A stretch of 64,000 bases of DNA, taken from NCBI GenBank assembly GCA_001600355.1, contig BCJU01000001.1, forward strand, positions 1,571,178 to 1,635,177, in the 5' to 3' direction. Positions 25,480 through 35,395 of the stretch are shown in pieces; position 1 is the stretch's first letter; each line of letters opens with the position of its first letter. Under the pieces are notes generated by a model. It was not told where the DNA came from, made no database searches, and was given only the letters and a program-made list of their open reading frames with translations. Source of the DNA: Meira nashicola. Lineage: Eukaryota; Basidiomycota; Exobasidiomycetes; Exobasidiales; Brachybasidiaceae. Position numbers and translations under genes: made by a program.

Positions 25480-28032
25480 ATGATCTCACGAGCAAGGCTG
25501 AATGCTCGGACGAGAGTATGGCCACAAGGCGTACCTTCTCGCGTGATGGTCACTGCGATCAACCGATGCCAAAACATAACTGATGGCTATCTTGCCTTGC
25601 CTGCAAGTGCGATAAACAAATATCACGCTTGCAATCTATCGAATTTGGGATCATCTCGATTATACTCTCAAAAAATTGAACAAGTTCGTGCTTTGAGGAC
25701 AAGTACAAATACCGCTGGAAGTGAAATTGTTCCAGAACATCAAATATATGCAACAAAAAGAAACGCTCTACCGAGCAAAGTTTTGATCGCAAATCGTGGA
25801 GAGATTGCATGTAGAGTGATTAGGACATGTAGAAGGCTAGGCATGAGAACGGTAGCGGTATATAGTGAAGCAGATGCAAGATCAGCTCATGCTTTATTGG
25901 CAGATGAAGCATACTGCATCGGTCCTGCACCTTCGGCTGAGTCTTATTTACGCATGGATCGTATCATTGAGATTTGCAAACAAACAGGTGCAGAAATGGT
26001 TCATCCAGGTTATGGATTTTTATCTGAAAATGCAGATTTTGCAAATGAATTACATGCAGCAGGAATTAAATTTATTGGACCTCCTGCTCAAGCAATCATC
26101 TCAATGGGATCAAAGAGTGCTTCAAAGGAAATCATGACAAAAGCTGGAGTGCCTTGCGTACCAGGATATCACGGAAGCGATCAATCTGACGTCAAGCTGA
26201 AAGAAGAAGCGCAAAAGATTGGCTTTCCAGTTTTGATTAAAGCAGTTAAAGGTGGAGGTGGAAAAGGTATGAAAATTGTTACAAAAGCGGGGGAATTTGA
26301 TGAGCAATTGCAGAGTGCAAGAAGAGAGGCATTAACTTCCTTTGGTGATGGTGACGTATTGATTGAAAGATATTTAACAAAACCAAGACATGTTGAAGTG
26401 CAAATAGTATCGTCAGGTTCACCTTTCAACGAACATGTAGCCATCAGTACGCGCGATTGCAGTGTTCAAAGACGTCATCAAAAGATCATTGAGGAAGCAC
26501 CTGCGCCTCATCTTTCTCCTGAAGTAGAACGAGACCTTTGCGATAAAGCAACTGCTGCTGCTCGTGCTGTTGGCTATGAAGGTGCAGGTACGGTGGAATT
26601 CATCTTAGATGCAGATACGGGAGAAGCATGGTTCTTGGAATGCAATACACGTTTGCAAGTCGAACACCCTGTTTCAGAAATGGTTAGTGGAATTGATTTA
26701 GTAGAATGGCAATTAGAAGCTGCATCAGGAAATTCGTTACCTTTACGTCAAGATCAAATCGGTAAACGTGGTCATGCATTCGAAGCAAGAATTTATGCAG
26801 AAGATACCCGTGCTAATTTCTTGCCTGACGTTGGTCATTTGAGTCATGTTGCATTTCCCGCTCCGACTACTGCTCTTCTTTCGCCACCTCCTTTATACGG
26901 ATCTGCATTTGAAGGCGAAAAGAATGTAGAAGCATTGGCTAGTATTCGTGTGGACACAGGTGTATCAACTGGAGATGAAGTAAGTGTTTATTACGATCCA
27001 ATGATTGCTAAAGTCATAGTCCATGGCCGTGATCGTGAAGATGCACTTCGGTTGATGCGTGCTGCCCTACAAGAAACTCATATCGTTGGCCCCAAGACTA
27101 ATGTTGACTTCCTTTCCCGTTTATGCGATCATCAAGCTTTCATCGATGGATCAGGATTGGAAACGGGATTCATAGGAAAATATAAGTCAGATCTTCATCC
27201 TCCTCTACAATCACACAAAGCACCAGAACAAGAGACGGCTATTCACGCTGCTCTATTCTTGGCCATCAAAGAACAATCTATACAACACCAACAAAAGCAA
27301 TCAAAAGATGCAAAAGTGCAATCCAATCCATGGATTGGTGAAGAATTTTCTTCTTTTAGACATTCTTCCGCTCAGATACCTTCTTCAACATTTTTGCTCA
27401 GAAGAAGGGCAAAGAGAAGTGATTCAGTAGATGTCGCAAAAGAGGAAGAAATCGAAACATCTTCAGTAACAGTTATACGTGTACCTCATCTTCAAGATCG
27501 CTATCAAGTTACCATTGCAAACGAGCACGTCGGTACATTCGATGTTGCTCTGGGCTTTGATGGCATCAATTTGACTGTTCAACCCGTTGTGGAGAATGGT
27601 TATGATGGTAAAACTCCTGCAGGTCGATCAAATATTAAAGTGATCACACGTTCTGCTGCTCCATCTGGTCCAATTTCTACTAAGGAACGCTTAGACTTAT
27701 TCGTACACGGAACAGGAGCGCATTACGAACTTGATGTAATAGCACCCAATTGGTATGAAGAGGTAAAAGGAGCAAAGATGGCTGCAAAGGGAAGCTTGAT
27801 CGCTCCTATGCCTAGTAAAGTAGTTGATGTTCGTGTGAAAGTTGGACAAGAAGTACAAGAAGGTGATATTGTCGTCGTTTTAGAAGCAATGAAGACAGAA
27901 CATACTCTACGAGCACCTAAAGCAGGAATTGTAGCTAAAATTGCAGTAGAGAAAGGAGCAATGTGCGCTGAAGGAACTGAACTTGTTCAATTTGAAGAAG
28001 AAGAAGAAGGCAAAGAAGAGATGAAAAAGTAA
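25480..28032 (+). CDS. Methylcrotonoyl-CoA carboxylase alpha (biotin) subunit, mitochondrial
   Basis: An 850-residue biotin-dependent carboxylase subunit of leucine breakdown. It carboxylates biotin and passes CO2 to the beta subunit, which acts on 3-methylcrotonyl-CoA. The N-terminus MISRARLNARTRVWPQG is Arg-rich and lacks acids, as a mitochondrial presequence. Then come the biotin carboxylase domain (KVLIANRGEIACRVIRT; KGGGGKGM ATP loop; ECNTRLQVEHPV; FEARIYAED), a low-conservation central domain, and the biotinyl domain with EAMKTEH, where the biotinylated lysine is about Lys805. A single biotin carboxylase plus biotinyl domain separates it from acetyl-CoA and pyruvate carboxylases. Propionyl-CoA carboxylase alpha is a less likely alternative. 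The beta subunit is not in the window. Confidence 0.9.
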   Translation: MISRARLNARTRVWPQGVPSRVMVTAINRCQNITDGYLALPASAINKYHACNLSNLGSSRLYSQKIEQVRALRTSTNTAGSEIVPEHQIYATKRNALPSKVLIANRGEIACRVIRTCRRLGMRTVAVYSEADARSAHALLADEAYCIGPAPSAESYLRMDRIIEICKQTGAEMVHPGYGFLSENADFANELHAAGIKFIGPPAQAIISMGSKSASKEIMTKAGVPCVPGYHGSDQSDVKLKEEAQKIGFPVLIKAVKGGGGKGMKIVTKAGEFDEQLQSARREALTSFGDGDVLIERYLTKPRHVEVQIVSSGSPFNEHVAISTRDCSVQRRHQKIIEEAPAPHLSPEVERDLCDKATAAARAVGYEGAGTVEFILDADTGEAWFLECNTRLQVEHPVSEMVSGIDLVEWQLEAASGNSLPLRQDQIGKRGHAFEARIYAEDTRANFLPDVGHLSHVAFPAPTTALLSPPPLYGSAFEGEKNVEALASIRVDTGVSTGDEVSVYYDPMIAKVIVHGRDREDALRLMRAALQETHIVGPKTNVDFLSRLCDHQAFIDGSGLETGFIGKYKSDLHPPLQSHKAPEQETAIHAALFLAIKEQSIQHQQKQSKDAKVQSNPWIGEEFSSFRHSSAQIPSSTFLLRRRAKRSDSVDVAKEEEIETSSVTVIRVPHLQDRYQVTIANEHVGTFDVALGFDGINLTVQPVVENGYDGKTPAGRSNIKVITRSAAPSGPISTKERLDLFVHGTGAHYELDVIAPNWYEEVKGAKMAAKGSLIAPMPSKVVDVRVKVGQEVQEGDIVVVLEAMKTEHTLRAPKAGIVAKIAVEKGAMCAEGTELVQFEEEEEGKEEMKK

Positions 28033-28144
28033 AATTGTTTATAATGATGATTCAATTGATGTAAAATTTAAGACATTCCTTTTGAGCTCGTTTCTTTTAT
28101 GTTTCGGCTTCGTTCCTTTTCCATCCCTTTGATTTTGCACACTT

Positions 28145-29503
28145 TTAAATCTTCTTTCCTGGTCCGGAAACCTTGCAAACAGCTGAGTAAGGCATGAGAA
28201 TACCTAGAAAAGATTACACGAAATGTTAGCAAACATCAACATTGACAAAGTTCGTCGCTCATACTCACCACTCAAAAATAAAATGTTCCTCTGCGTATCG
28301 AGTTGGGCGTTGGTTAAATAACTTACAGTGTTACCATCATCTTCAAATAGCTTTTCAACGTTATATTTGTTTCCATAAAAAGCATCTTTACCTTGATTCT
28401 TTGAAATTTTGACAACTGCTGAAGGAGAAACATGCTTTGGATCTGAATTATGAAATCCTTCTGCGAATGCTAAAATCTTTGGAAAAGCGGACAAGATTAA
28501 GCTACCATCGGTTGCCATATTAATATTATCACCCGTATAACCTGTTCGAATTTTATCTTTTAAAATTAAACTTTTATCTGCTTGAACTTCATAAGCATAA
28601 ACGTATTCTTCCGCTGTACTTGCTTGATATAAAATATTTGGATCTTTACTTGGATAATTTAATGCTCCTGCTAATCCGTTTGGATAAAGAGCTTTTTTAA
28701 TTACCATCTTGCAACCTTTTCCATCACAATGACCAATTCCAGATCCAGGAAGGAAAAGATCTAATTGCTTTTGCCATCCTTTTTTTACACTATGATCGTT
28801 TGTGAAATAAAATGATTCAGGTCCGGTAGGTACTAAGTTGTTAGGAGTAAAGATGTCTGGATGAGCAAAAGTTTTAACATGCGTCATCGTTTCACTACCT
28901 AAACTTGTTTCAAAAAGTTCAATTGTAGAATTCGCTCCATGAATATGAGGATCATTTTGAACACGATGATTGATCAAGAATAAACGTAAACTTTTATCTT
29001 CTGAATCTTGACCTAAACCATCTTTTCCAACAAAAGCACCAATTCCATGTAGTAAAAGTGTTCCTTTTCCATCATGTCCTTTAAAGTTTTGTGTTTGAAT
29101 TCGTTTGATTCGATTTGAATATGGTCCTGTTGCTTTTGTGTCCAAGATTGCCATATATTCCGATCCAGTCACTTTTTCATGATTGAATAAATCTGCATTC
29201 GGTAACCATGCTCGTTTATTTACCACAGTAGAACAACCTAAATAGAGTAAACCTGAAGGTTGATGATACCAAGCATCTATAAAAGAATCATAAATCAGTA
29301 ACAGACTTGAAGTTTCTTATCTTTCGCTCCAACTCACCTTCACATGCTTCCAACTCTTTAATGATTTCGCATTGATCATTATTAATCGATTCAACCGAAC
29401 GTCCAATTCCGAATCGATTATAAAGTATAGGTTGTAATGCTAATTGATAAAATACACCAATTGCAATCACAATTGTTGAAATTAATGCTCTCGCTAATAC
29501 CAT
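28145..29503 (-). CDS. Serum paraoxonase/arylesterase-like protein (three exons)
   Basis: Three exons: 29503-29338, 29276-28269 and 28203-28145, with introns of 61 and 65 nt (GTGAGT...TTATAG and GTGAGT...TTCTAG, branch-like CTGAT and CTAAC). The spliced frame is 1233 nt, 410 residues. The N-terminus has a hydrophobic segment (ALISTIVIAIGVFYQLAL), a signal anchor as in PON enzymes. Paraoxonase features are the early Cys (NDQCEI), the His pair region NHRVQNDPHIHGANSTIELFE, YFTNDH (calcium-site Asn) and GDNINMATDGSLILSAFPK. It is a six-bladed propeller, calcium-dependent lactonase/esterase fold, probably in the secretory pathway or membrane bound. The third exon supplies the final strand and PYSAVCKV with the C-terminal Cys. 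Natural substrate unknown. Confidence 0.88.
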
Positions 29504-29818
29504 TTTTGTTTTGTTTGTGATTATGATGATGATGGATGAAATGAGTACGTTGGGCCATCCCTGCATGCAAGCAAACTGTTGTCAGTCTGCATGCATACCC
29601 CCACTCTTTTTCGTTGGCGTCCGTGCTCGCATACAACTTTTATGCAGACATACAGTTGTACCGGTCAAAAGCCAGCCTGTACCCTGCCGGCTAAACTAAA
29701 TCTTCTCGAGACTGGCTGTGGTACGCACGCTAAAATTTGTTGTACTATAAAATTATATAATTCTTCTATTCTTGACTCTCGTCATAATTTATTCTACAAA
29801 TATTCTATGATACATAAT
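29504..29818. other. Intergenic region upstream of the paraoxonase gene
   Basis: 315 bp between two minus-strand genes; the promoter of the paraoxonase-like gene. It has GCATGC repeats (29574-29600) and an AT-rich end. No convincing gene; a plus-strand frame here is antisense to the F-box gene and looks random. Confidence 0.4.
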
Positions 29819-31636
29819 TCAAGCAGCAAAATTCCATATTTGCACACTTTCCTCTTCATGTTGCGCTTCTATACCACAGGAAGGCCTAAAAACGGAGGAA
29901 CATTCCCGATCTTCATTTTGATAACGTTCATTAGATGTTACACTAATAATACGATCGAAAGCACTCGTTACCCATCGGATCACATGCATAGGCTGTGATT
30001 TAGTCGAGGAATAAATATGATAATTCCAAATATCAGCAAGACTGCTGATATCTTCACTATTTGTGCTTTCTGACAATTTTCGCTTTTGTCCAAGCTTCTT
30101 TTCCGATCTTGCATCAGATAGCCGTAAAGAAGAAGCTTTACCAAGATTACTTCGTATGCGACCTTTTAGCATAGAAATCACACCTGTCGCACGTGCGATT
30201 GATACTTCTTCATCACCTAAATGCCATACTTGTACTTTGCCATCGCTTCCGCCGGTTACACATCGACCTCCATTCAAGCTTACGCTATGAACGCTACCGG
30301 TATGTCCTTGTAAAGTTCTGAGATAACGAATAGAGATTGACTTTGAACGTTTTTCTGGAGCATCTACACGAAAGCAAAAAACACCATTATCTCTACTTCC
30401 TACAACCACAAAAGGTTCTTCATATGATAAACTAGTCAATCTTCCTACTTGATCGATAGAAGATGTACGAGCCAAGATATCCTTTGAAGGAAGTACTTTT
30501 GAAACCACATAGGACCGTTTTGCACATGCTGAACGGCTATCAACCACTCCACTTTCATCCAAATACAACTCTTGCAGTCCGATTGACCAACCCGAGGGAT
30601 ATATTGGATTGGAATACGCAATGCTTAGACGAAATTCGCTTTGATTGTATTTTGATCGATCGAGCCGAAGACATGCTGGCCAATGACACGAATAACTTCG
30701 TCTTTCTGCAATTAATTTAAGAGTGGTAGTCTGACCTTCTTCATGCAATCGGTATATCCGTATGCGGAAATCTATAGTGCAAGTCGTAACGAACGGCCAA
30801 GAAAAAGCTGCAGTAACGATGTTTGGTTGTTGTGCCAGTTGGTACGATGTAAGTTCACAAAAGGCTTTAGTCGATAAACAAAATCTTGCTATACTTAACA
30901 ACCCATTTGTGTACACAGTCATGAGTCTGATCTGATCTGCATCGGCATTTTCCCGGTCTATGGCAATAGCAGATACGCTTATCTTATCTTGGTCCTTTAT
31001 AGGTAAGCTCGGAGATGAAAAGGTTGCTATTTGAAGAACTTCTGCATCGTTACTTTCGTCTTTCTTTTTCAGCGAATGAGTTGGAAATACCGACACTTCC
31101 GGTACACCATGTGGTGGTAAGAACGTGGGCGCTCGCATCGCAGTGAAGATGTACTTGTCCGTAGATTCAATGACTGTGTTAGGCAGATCGAGCTTTGACT
31201 TTGAACTGTTGGGTTGAGCAAGAGCGGTGTTTTGAGCCTTTTGCATTGCTGCATTCAATTGGTGTAAATTGAATGAGCCCTTTTTCCAATTCCACGAGAT
31301 ACGATACAAAGCATGCCAATCTGTCCTTCTGTCATTGTCATTTTCTATTGATGGCAAGGACGTCAATGTGCGAGCTGGCAATGTCTGCATATCTTCTTCA
31401 TCATCAATCGTCTTACGGGCACGCTTTGAAGCCCGTTTACTTTCTGACTCCTCTTCTACATCGCTCAAACGTTCCAAAAATGTATCTATGAACATATTCT
31501 TCCATAGGATCGAATCATGACCTAAGCTGTACATTCGCTTATTGACCTGTCGAAATCGTACTATATCCTTGACATCCTTCAATTGTCCCAATATCCGCAA
31601 GATCACTTCTGCAGATAGATCTTCTATGGATGTCAT
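29819..31636 (-). CDS. F-box and WD40-repeat protein
   Basis: A 605-residue protein with an N-terminal F-box (about 4-45: LSAEVILRILGQL, then IVRFRQVNKRMYSL and ILWKNMF), which binds Skp1 in SCF ubiquitin ligases. A Lys/Arg patch follows (KRASKRARK, possible nuclear signal). The C-terminal half is a degenerate WD40 propeller: GHTGSVHSVSLNGGRCVTGGSDGKVQVWHL is the clearest repeat, and VQIWNFAA closes the last. It probably recruits a substrate to SCF; the target is not predictable. No introns. Confidence 0.85.
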   Translation of the reverse strand: MTSIEDLSAEVILRILGQLKDVKDIVRFRQVNKRMYSLGHDSILWKNMFIDTFLERLSDVEEESESKRASKRARKTIDDEEDMQTLPARTLTSLPSIENDNDRRTDWHALYRISWNWKKGSFNLHQLNAAMQKAQNTALAQPNSSKSKLDLPNTVIESTDKYIFTAMRAPTFLPPHGVPEVSVFPTHSLKKKDESNDAEVLQIATFSSPSLPIKDQDKISVSAIAIDRENADADQIRLMTVYTNGLLSIARFCLSTKAFCELTSYQLAQQPNIVTAAFSWPFVTTCTIDFRIRIYRLHEEGQTTTLKLIAERRSYSCHWPACLRLDRSKYNQSEFRLSIAYSNPIYPSGWSIGLQELYLDESGVVDSRSACAKRSYVVSKVLPSKDILARTSSIDQVGRLTSLSYEEPFVVVGSRDNGVFCFRVDAPEKRSKSISIRYLRTLQGHTGSVHSVSLNGGRCVTGGSDGKVQVWHLGDEEVSIARATGVISMLKGRIRSNLGKASSLRLSDARSEKKLGQKRKLSESTNSEDISSLADIWNYHIYSSTKSQPMHVIRWVTSAFDRIISVTSNERYQNEDRECSSVFRPSCGIEAQHEEESVQIWNFAA

Positions 31637-31882
31637 ATTCGATGCATCTCTCCTTCTTGAGCAAATAAAATAAAATCAAAGCAGTTGTGCTGGTGACGTC
31701 GGTGGAGAGAATCAAACAAATGTGGCAATTGACATTTTTAGAATTCAAGTTTACGCATTAAAAAGAAGCACGCCCGCACGCGTATCCTAGGAAAAAAGGT
31801 GTTAATTGTGTTGCATTCACTTCTTTTCCTACTTTTATCAACAAGCCCGTTTATCGGGTGAGTAAAACTTTCATAATCACGT

Positions 31883-34084
31883 ATGTCTTCTGATCCTGTC
31901 GGTTCTGCAATTGCCTCGGCTGGGGTCACAAAAGAACCTTCTTCGGAAAATTCGCAACCGATCAAACATACAACTCCACTCGATGGGATTGAAGATGGAA
32001 GTTTATCATTGGAAATATATCGACAAAAAGGCAAACATGATGATTATGATGACGATGACGAAGATGGTCCGGTAATTTTCGATGCAAAAGATATTGGTAT
32101 AGGAAGCGATGAAAATGATAGAAATGGAGATGCAAGATACAACCACCAACGAACTCGATCGGAATCTTCCTCAGGTTCGAATTTATCGCCTTCTCTTGGA
32201 AGATCTCCCTTAGCGCGTGCTTCATTAGAATCTGTCGGATTCAGTTATAGAGACCATTTACTGCCGCTCTCTCTAAGTGGTGATGATGGCGATGAATCAA
32301 GTGAAATGATTGATGGTGGATATGGTCAATCGGAGCAAGCGAGACCATCGGCAGGTCGTTCGGGAAGGCGAGGAAGCAGATTAGCAAAAGAGGAAAGAAG
32401 GGTTGGTTTGGTCGATGGAATAGCCTTAACAGTAGGGCTACAGATAGGAAGTGGTATCTTTTCATCTCCTGGAATTGTCACTTTGAATACTGGATCGATC
32501 GGTGCTAGCTTAGTGGTTTGGCTGGCAAGTGGTGTTTTAGCATGGACTGGTGCAAGCTCATTCGCAGAACTGGGAGCTGCTATTCCGCTAAATGGAGGAT
32601 CACAAGCATATCTTAATTATTCTTTTGGCCCTTTGAGTGGCTATCTTTTCTCCTGGTCTGCAATCGTGTGCTTGAAACCAGCTTCAGCGGCTATTATGGC
32701 AACAATTTTTGGCGAATACGTTGCACGTGTATTGTACCATACCACGACCTCAGCAGCGGGTGATCCTCATGAGCAAGGCTTACAAGGTATTCCAGATTGG
32801 AGTATAAAGCTTATTGGAATAGCAATCGTAACAGTTGTTACTGCACTTAATGCGCTCAGCGCTAAACTTGGCATGAGAGCGCAAGTAACTTTGACTTTGC
32901 TCAAGCTTGGTATCATGCTCTCCGTTCCAATCTTAGCGATCATTCAAACGGCAAGAGGGAAAATGCCTGATGCTTCTCGAAATGCGTTTAGCAGTCTATC
33001 AAATATGTTTGAAGGCTCGGCAAATGGACCAGGTGCATATGCTTTAGCTTTGTATAGTGGACTATGGGCCTTTGACGGATGGGATCAAGCAAGCTATGTT
33101 GCAGGAGAAATGAAAAATGTAAGCCGAGATTTACCAAGAGTGATTCACATCAGTTTGGGTATCGTTGTTCTTCTCTTCTTGACCACAGTCGTTTCTTACT
33201 TTTTAGTGTTGCCACCGAATCAAGTATCTCAAACAAACACTGTCGCGTTAGATTTTGGATCAGCAGTTTTGGGATCTACAGGTGGTATTTTGTTTGCTCT
33301 CATCGTTGCATTCTCCTGCTTTGGAGCTCTGAATGGACAAGTATATACAACTGCCAGATTGGTGTATGCAGCTGGACGTGAAGGTCATCTCCCGGCCGCA
33401 TTTGGACGTATTCATCATCGAACACGAACACCTTTGAATGCTTTGCTCTTGCAAGTTTCTTTGATTTATTTATTTTTATTGTTTGGAAGTGGTTTTGCAA
33501 GTTTGGTAAATTTTTATGGAGTTTGTGCATGGACATTTTATTTTTCAACCGTTCTTGGTTTGCTCTACTTACGAATCAAAGAGCCAAATTTGGAACGACC
33601 TTATCAAACTTGGATTTCAACACCTATTGCATTCTCAGCCGTTGCTTTATTCTTACTTTGTATGCCAATCTTTTCCGCTCCTGGGGAAGCTTTAGCCGCT
33701 TTACTCTTTATTTCTGCTGGTATTCCAATGTATTATGCCACGCAAACTTCTGGCAGAGAAAGTATTTCACATATTCCAGGCATGGCCAAACTTGTTGGCG
33801 GATTACAGAGTTGTATGGGAAGACATGGAGGAGGAGTAGGATCCGGTACTGCAGGCAGAGGTGGAGATGGCTCAGCGCTGTTTGGAAGGAGAAGGATAAG
33901 AAGGACAGCAAAAGGAGCGGGAACATCTGCTTTGGACGGCGGAAGATTGGAAGATTTACAAGAAGATGAAGAAGAAGGAGATGAAGAAGAAGCGTTGGAG
34001 ATGTTGCCTAGAGATAGCTTGGGTGAAATACACAATACGGACGGCAAAGAAGAGGAAGAGGAAAATGAAAGAAGGGAAAGGTGA
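31883..34084 (+). CDS. APC-superfamily amino acid permease, LAT/MUP1-like
   Basis: A 733-residue permease. After a 170-residue acidic, serine-rich cytosolic tail, the first helix reads VDGIALTVGLQIGSGIFSSPG, the LAT/MUP1 signature (GSGIF). SFAELGAAIPLNGGSQAYLNYSFG and LYSGLWAFDGWDQASYVAGEMKNVSRDLPR are typical of L-type and methionine permeases. About twelve helices span 175-610, followed by a 120-residue C-terminal tail, Gly-rich then very acidic, suited to ubiquitin-linked turnover. It would import neutral amino acids such as methionine. Its stop lies only 40 bp from the stop of the converging SDR gene. Confidence 0.88.
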   Translation: MSSDPVGSAIASAGVTKEPSSENSQPIKHTTPLDGIEDGSLSLEIYRQKGKHDDYDDDDEDGPVIFDAKDIGIGSDENDRNGDARYNHQRTRSESSSGSNLSPSLGRSPLARASLESVGFSYRDHLLPLSLSGDDGDESSEMIDGGYGQSEQARPSAGRSGRRGSRLAKEERRVGLVDGIALTVGLQIGSGIFSSPGIVTLNTGSIGASLVVWLASGVLAWTGASSFAELGAAIPLNGGSQAYLNYSFGPLSGYLFSWSAIVCLKPASAAIMATIFGEYVARVLYHTTTSAAGDPHEQGLQGIPDWSIKLIGIAIVTVVTALNALSAKLGMRAQVTLTLLKLGIMLSVPILAIIQTARGKMPDASRNAFSSLSNMFEGSANGPGAYALALYSGLWAFDGWDQASYVAGEMKNVSRDLPRVIHISLGIVVLLFLTTVVSYFLVLPPNQVSQTNTVALDFGSAVLGSTGGILFALIVAFSCFGALNGQVYTTARLVYAAGREGHLPAAFGRIHHRTRTPLNALLLQVSLIYLFLLFGSGFASLVNFYGVCAWTFYFSTVLGLLYLRIKEPNLERPYQTWISTPIAFSAVALFLLCMPIFSAPGEALAALLFISAGIPMYYATQTSGRESISHIPGMAKLVGGLQSCMGRHGGGVGSGTAGRGGDGSALFGRRRIRRTAKGAGTSALDGGRLEDLQEDEEEGDEEEALEMLPRDSLGEIHNTDGKEEEEENERRER

Positions 34085-34124
34085 ACGTTGATCATAATGC
34101 TGTATGTCAAAGCGCTTAAATAAT

Positions 34125-35027
34125 CTAAGTCGATTTTATTGGTTTCGTTCTGCCTAACTTTGCGAATGCTTCTTTGACTTCTTCTGCATCACGTAGGGCA
34201 GGATCTTGTCCCATAGCTCTGCGTGAGATGATACGAACCCAACTTCTTGGTGTTAGACGAACGCTTCCAAAGGCCATTAAATTGTTGAAATAACCTGGAA
34301 TGATGATTGGCTTATCTTGTTTATCCAATGCCTTTAGGGTTGCTTGACATACATGTTCAGGCGTATCCAATGGAACTCGGACACCTTTCTCATTTGCACC
34401 TCCTTTTGTCCAAATTTCAGTTTTAGTAGTACCGGGACATGAAGTGACAACTCGTAAAGTACTTCCTGAATTACGCTGTTCTTGATAAACTGATTCACTT
34501 AACGAATGAATATATGTTTTACTAGCAGCATAAATTGCCATTGATGGAATTGGCATATAAGCTGCAACCGAGGATAAGTTAACGATACCTGCTAAAGCGT
34601 ATTTTGATGTTTTTTGTTTCTCTGCAAATTCTTCGTTTAACTTTTTGATACGAGGAATGAAAAGGTAGAATAATTCAGTCATATTTACGATATTTACGTT
34701 TAATAATGTTTGAATTTCACTTGATTCCATATCTTCAAATTGTCCACCAAAAGCAACACCTGCATTATTTATTAAAATTGCAATTTGATATTGTTTTGTT
34801 TCTTCTTCTAATTTTTTTGCTGATCCAACTAAAGATAAATCTGCTAGGATAACTTTCACTTCTACTAACGGTTGTAATTCTTTTGATAGCGATTGTAATT
34901 TTGCTTCACTACGTGCTGTAATGATTAAATTATGTGTTTGACGTTGTGCTAATTGACGTGCGAATTCTCTACCGAGACCTTCTGATGCTCCCGTTACAAG
35001 TGCCCATGGGCGAGAAGAGGATGTCAT
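34125..35027 (-). CDS. Short-chain dehydrogenase/reductase
   Basis: A 300-residue classical SDR using NAD(P)H. Cofactor motif TGASEGLG (12-19), NNAG (87-90), and catalytic Ser in NLSSVAAY with Tyr166 and Lys170 of YAASK. An Arg after the second strand (ITARSEAK) favours NADP. The C-terminus is hydrophobic and basic (LTPRSWVRIISRR). It may act on a ketosteroid, 3-ketoacyl or aldehyde substrate. The start at 35027 is preferred to the ATG at 35054 because a minus-strand TATAAA at 35081-35076 would put the transcription start near or below 35054. Confidence 0.87.
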   Translation of the reverse strand: MTSSSRPWALVTGASEGLGREFARQLAQRQTHNLIITARSEAKLQSLSKELQPLVEVKVILADLSLVGSAKKLEEETKQYQIAILINNAGVAFGGQFEDMESSEIQTLLNVNIVNMTELFYLFIPRIKKLNEEFAEKQKTSKYALAGIVNLSSVAAYMPIPSMAIYAASKTYIHSLSESVYQEQRNSGSTLRVVTSCPGTTKTEIWTKGGANEKGVRVPLDTPEHVCQATLKALDKQDKPIIIPGYFNNLMAFGSVRLTPRSWVRIISRRAMGQDPALRDAEEVKEAFAKLGRTKPIKST

Positions 35028-35395
35028 ATTTGGTGTGGTGGTGATTGGGTTCAAAAAAGAAAAACTATCTTGGAGTTTATATTTTATGATATTGGTGACG
35101 AAGCTTTATTTTCACCCAGCTTTTAAGTCAAAATCTCCACACTTTTTTCTTTGTTTCATTTCAAATGTTGAAAGAGGTGCAAAGGCCATGCATGCATGCA
35201 TGTACCATTATGGTTTTCAGGCTAAATTCCTTTCGTGTTTGAGTGGGAACGCAGGCGCGTATTTGAAGGGAAGTTATTTCGCCGAAATCCGCACTTCCGA
35301 AATTAACATGTTCGCGTTATTCTTCTGTATCAAGATATCAATCATGCTGAGCTGCTACTTTAGAGGCTTTGAAAGTACAAGTAATCACAGAAGCG
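35028..35395. promoter_or_regulatory. Divergent promoter SDR / UreF, with TATA box and CATG repeat
   Basis: 368 bp. A minus-strand TATAAA at 35081-35076 serves the SDR gene. A (CATG)4 tract, a perfect self-complementary repeat, lies at 35187-35202. No gene. Confidence 0.5.

Noticed and set aside
29579..29998. 139-codon plus-strand frame
   Set aside because: It runs antisense over the F-box/WD gene's 3' end and into its flank, with no family pattern.
35187..35202. (CATG)4 repeat as an attachment or CRISPR-like repeat
   Set aside because: Single short microsatellite without spacers or flanking repeats.
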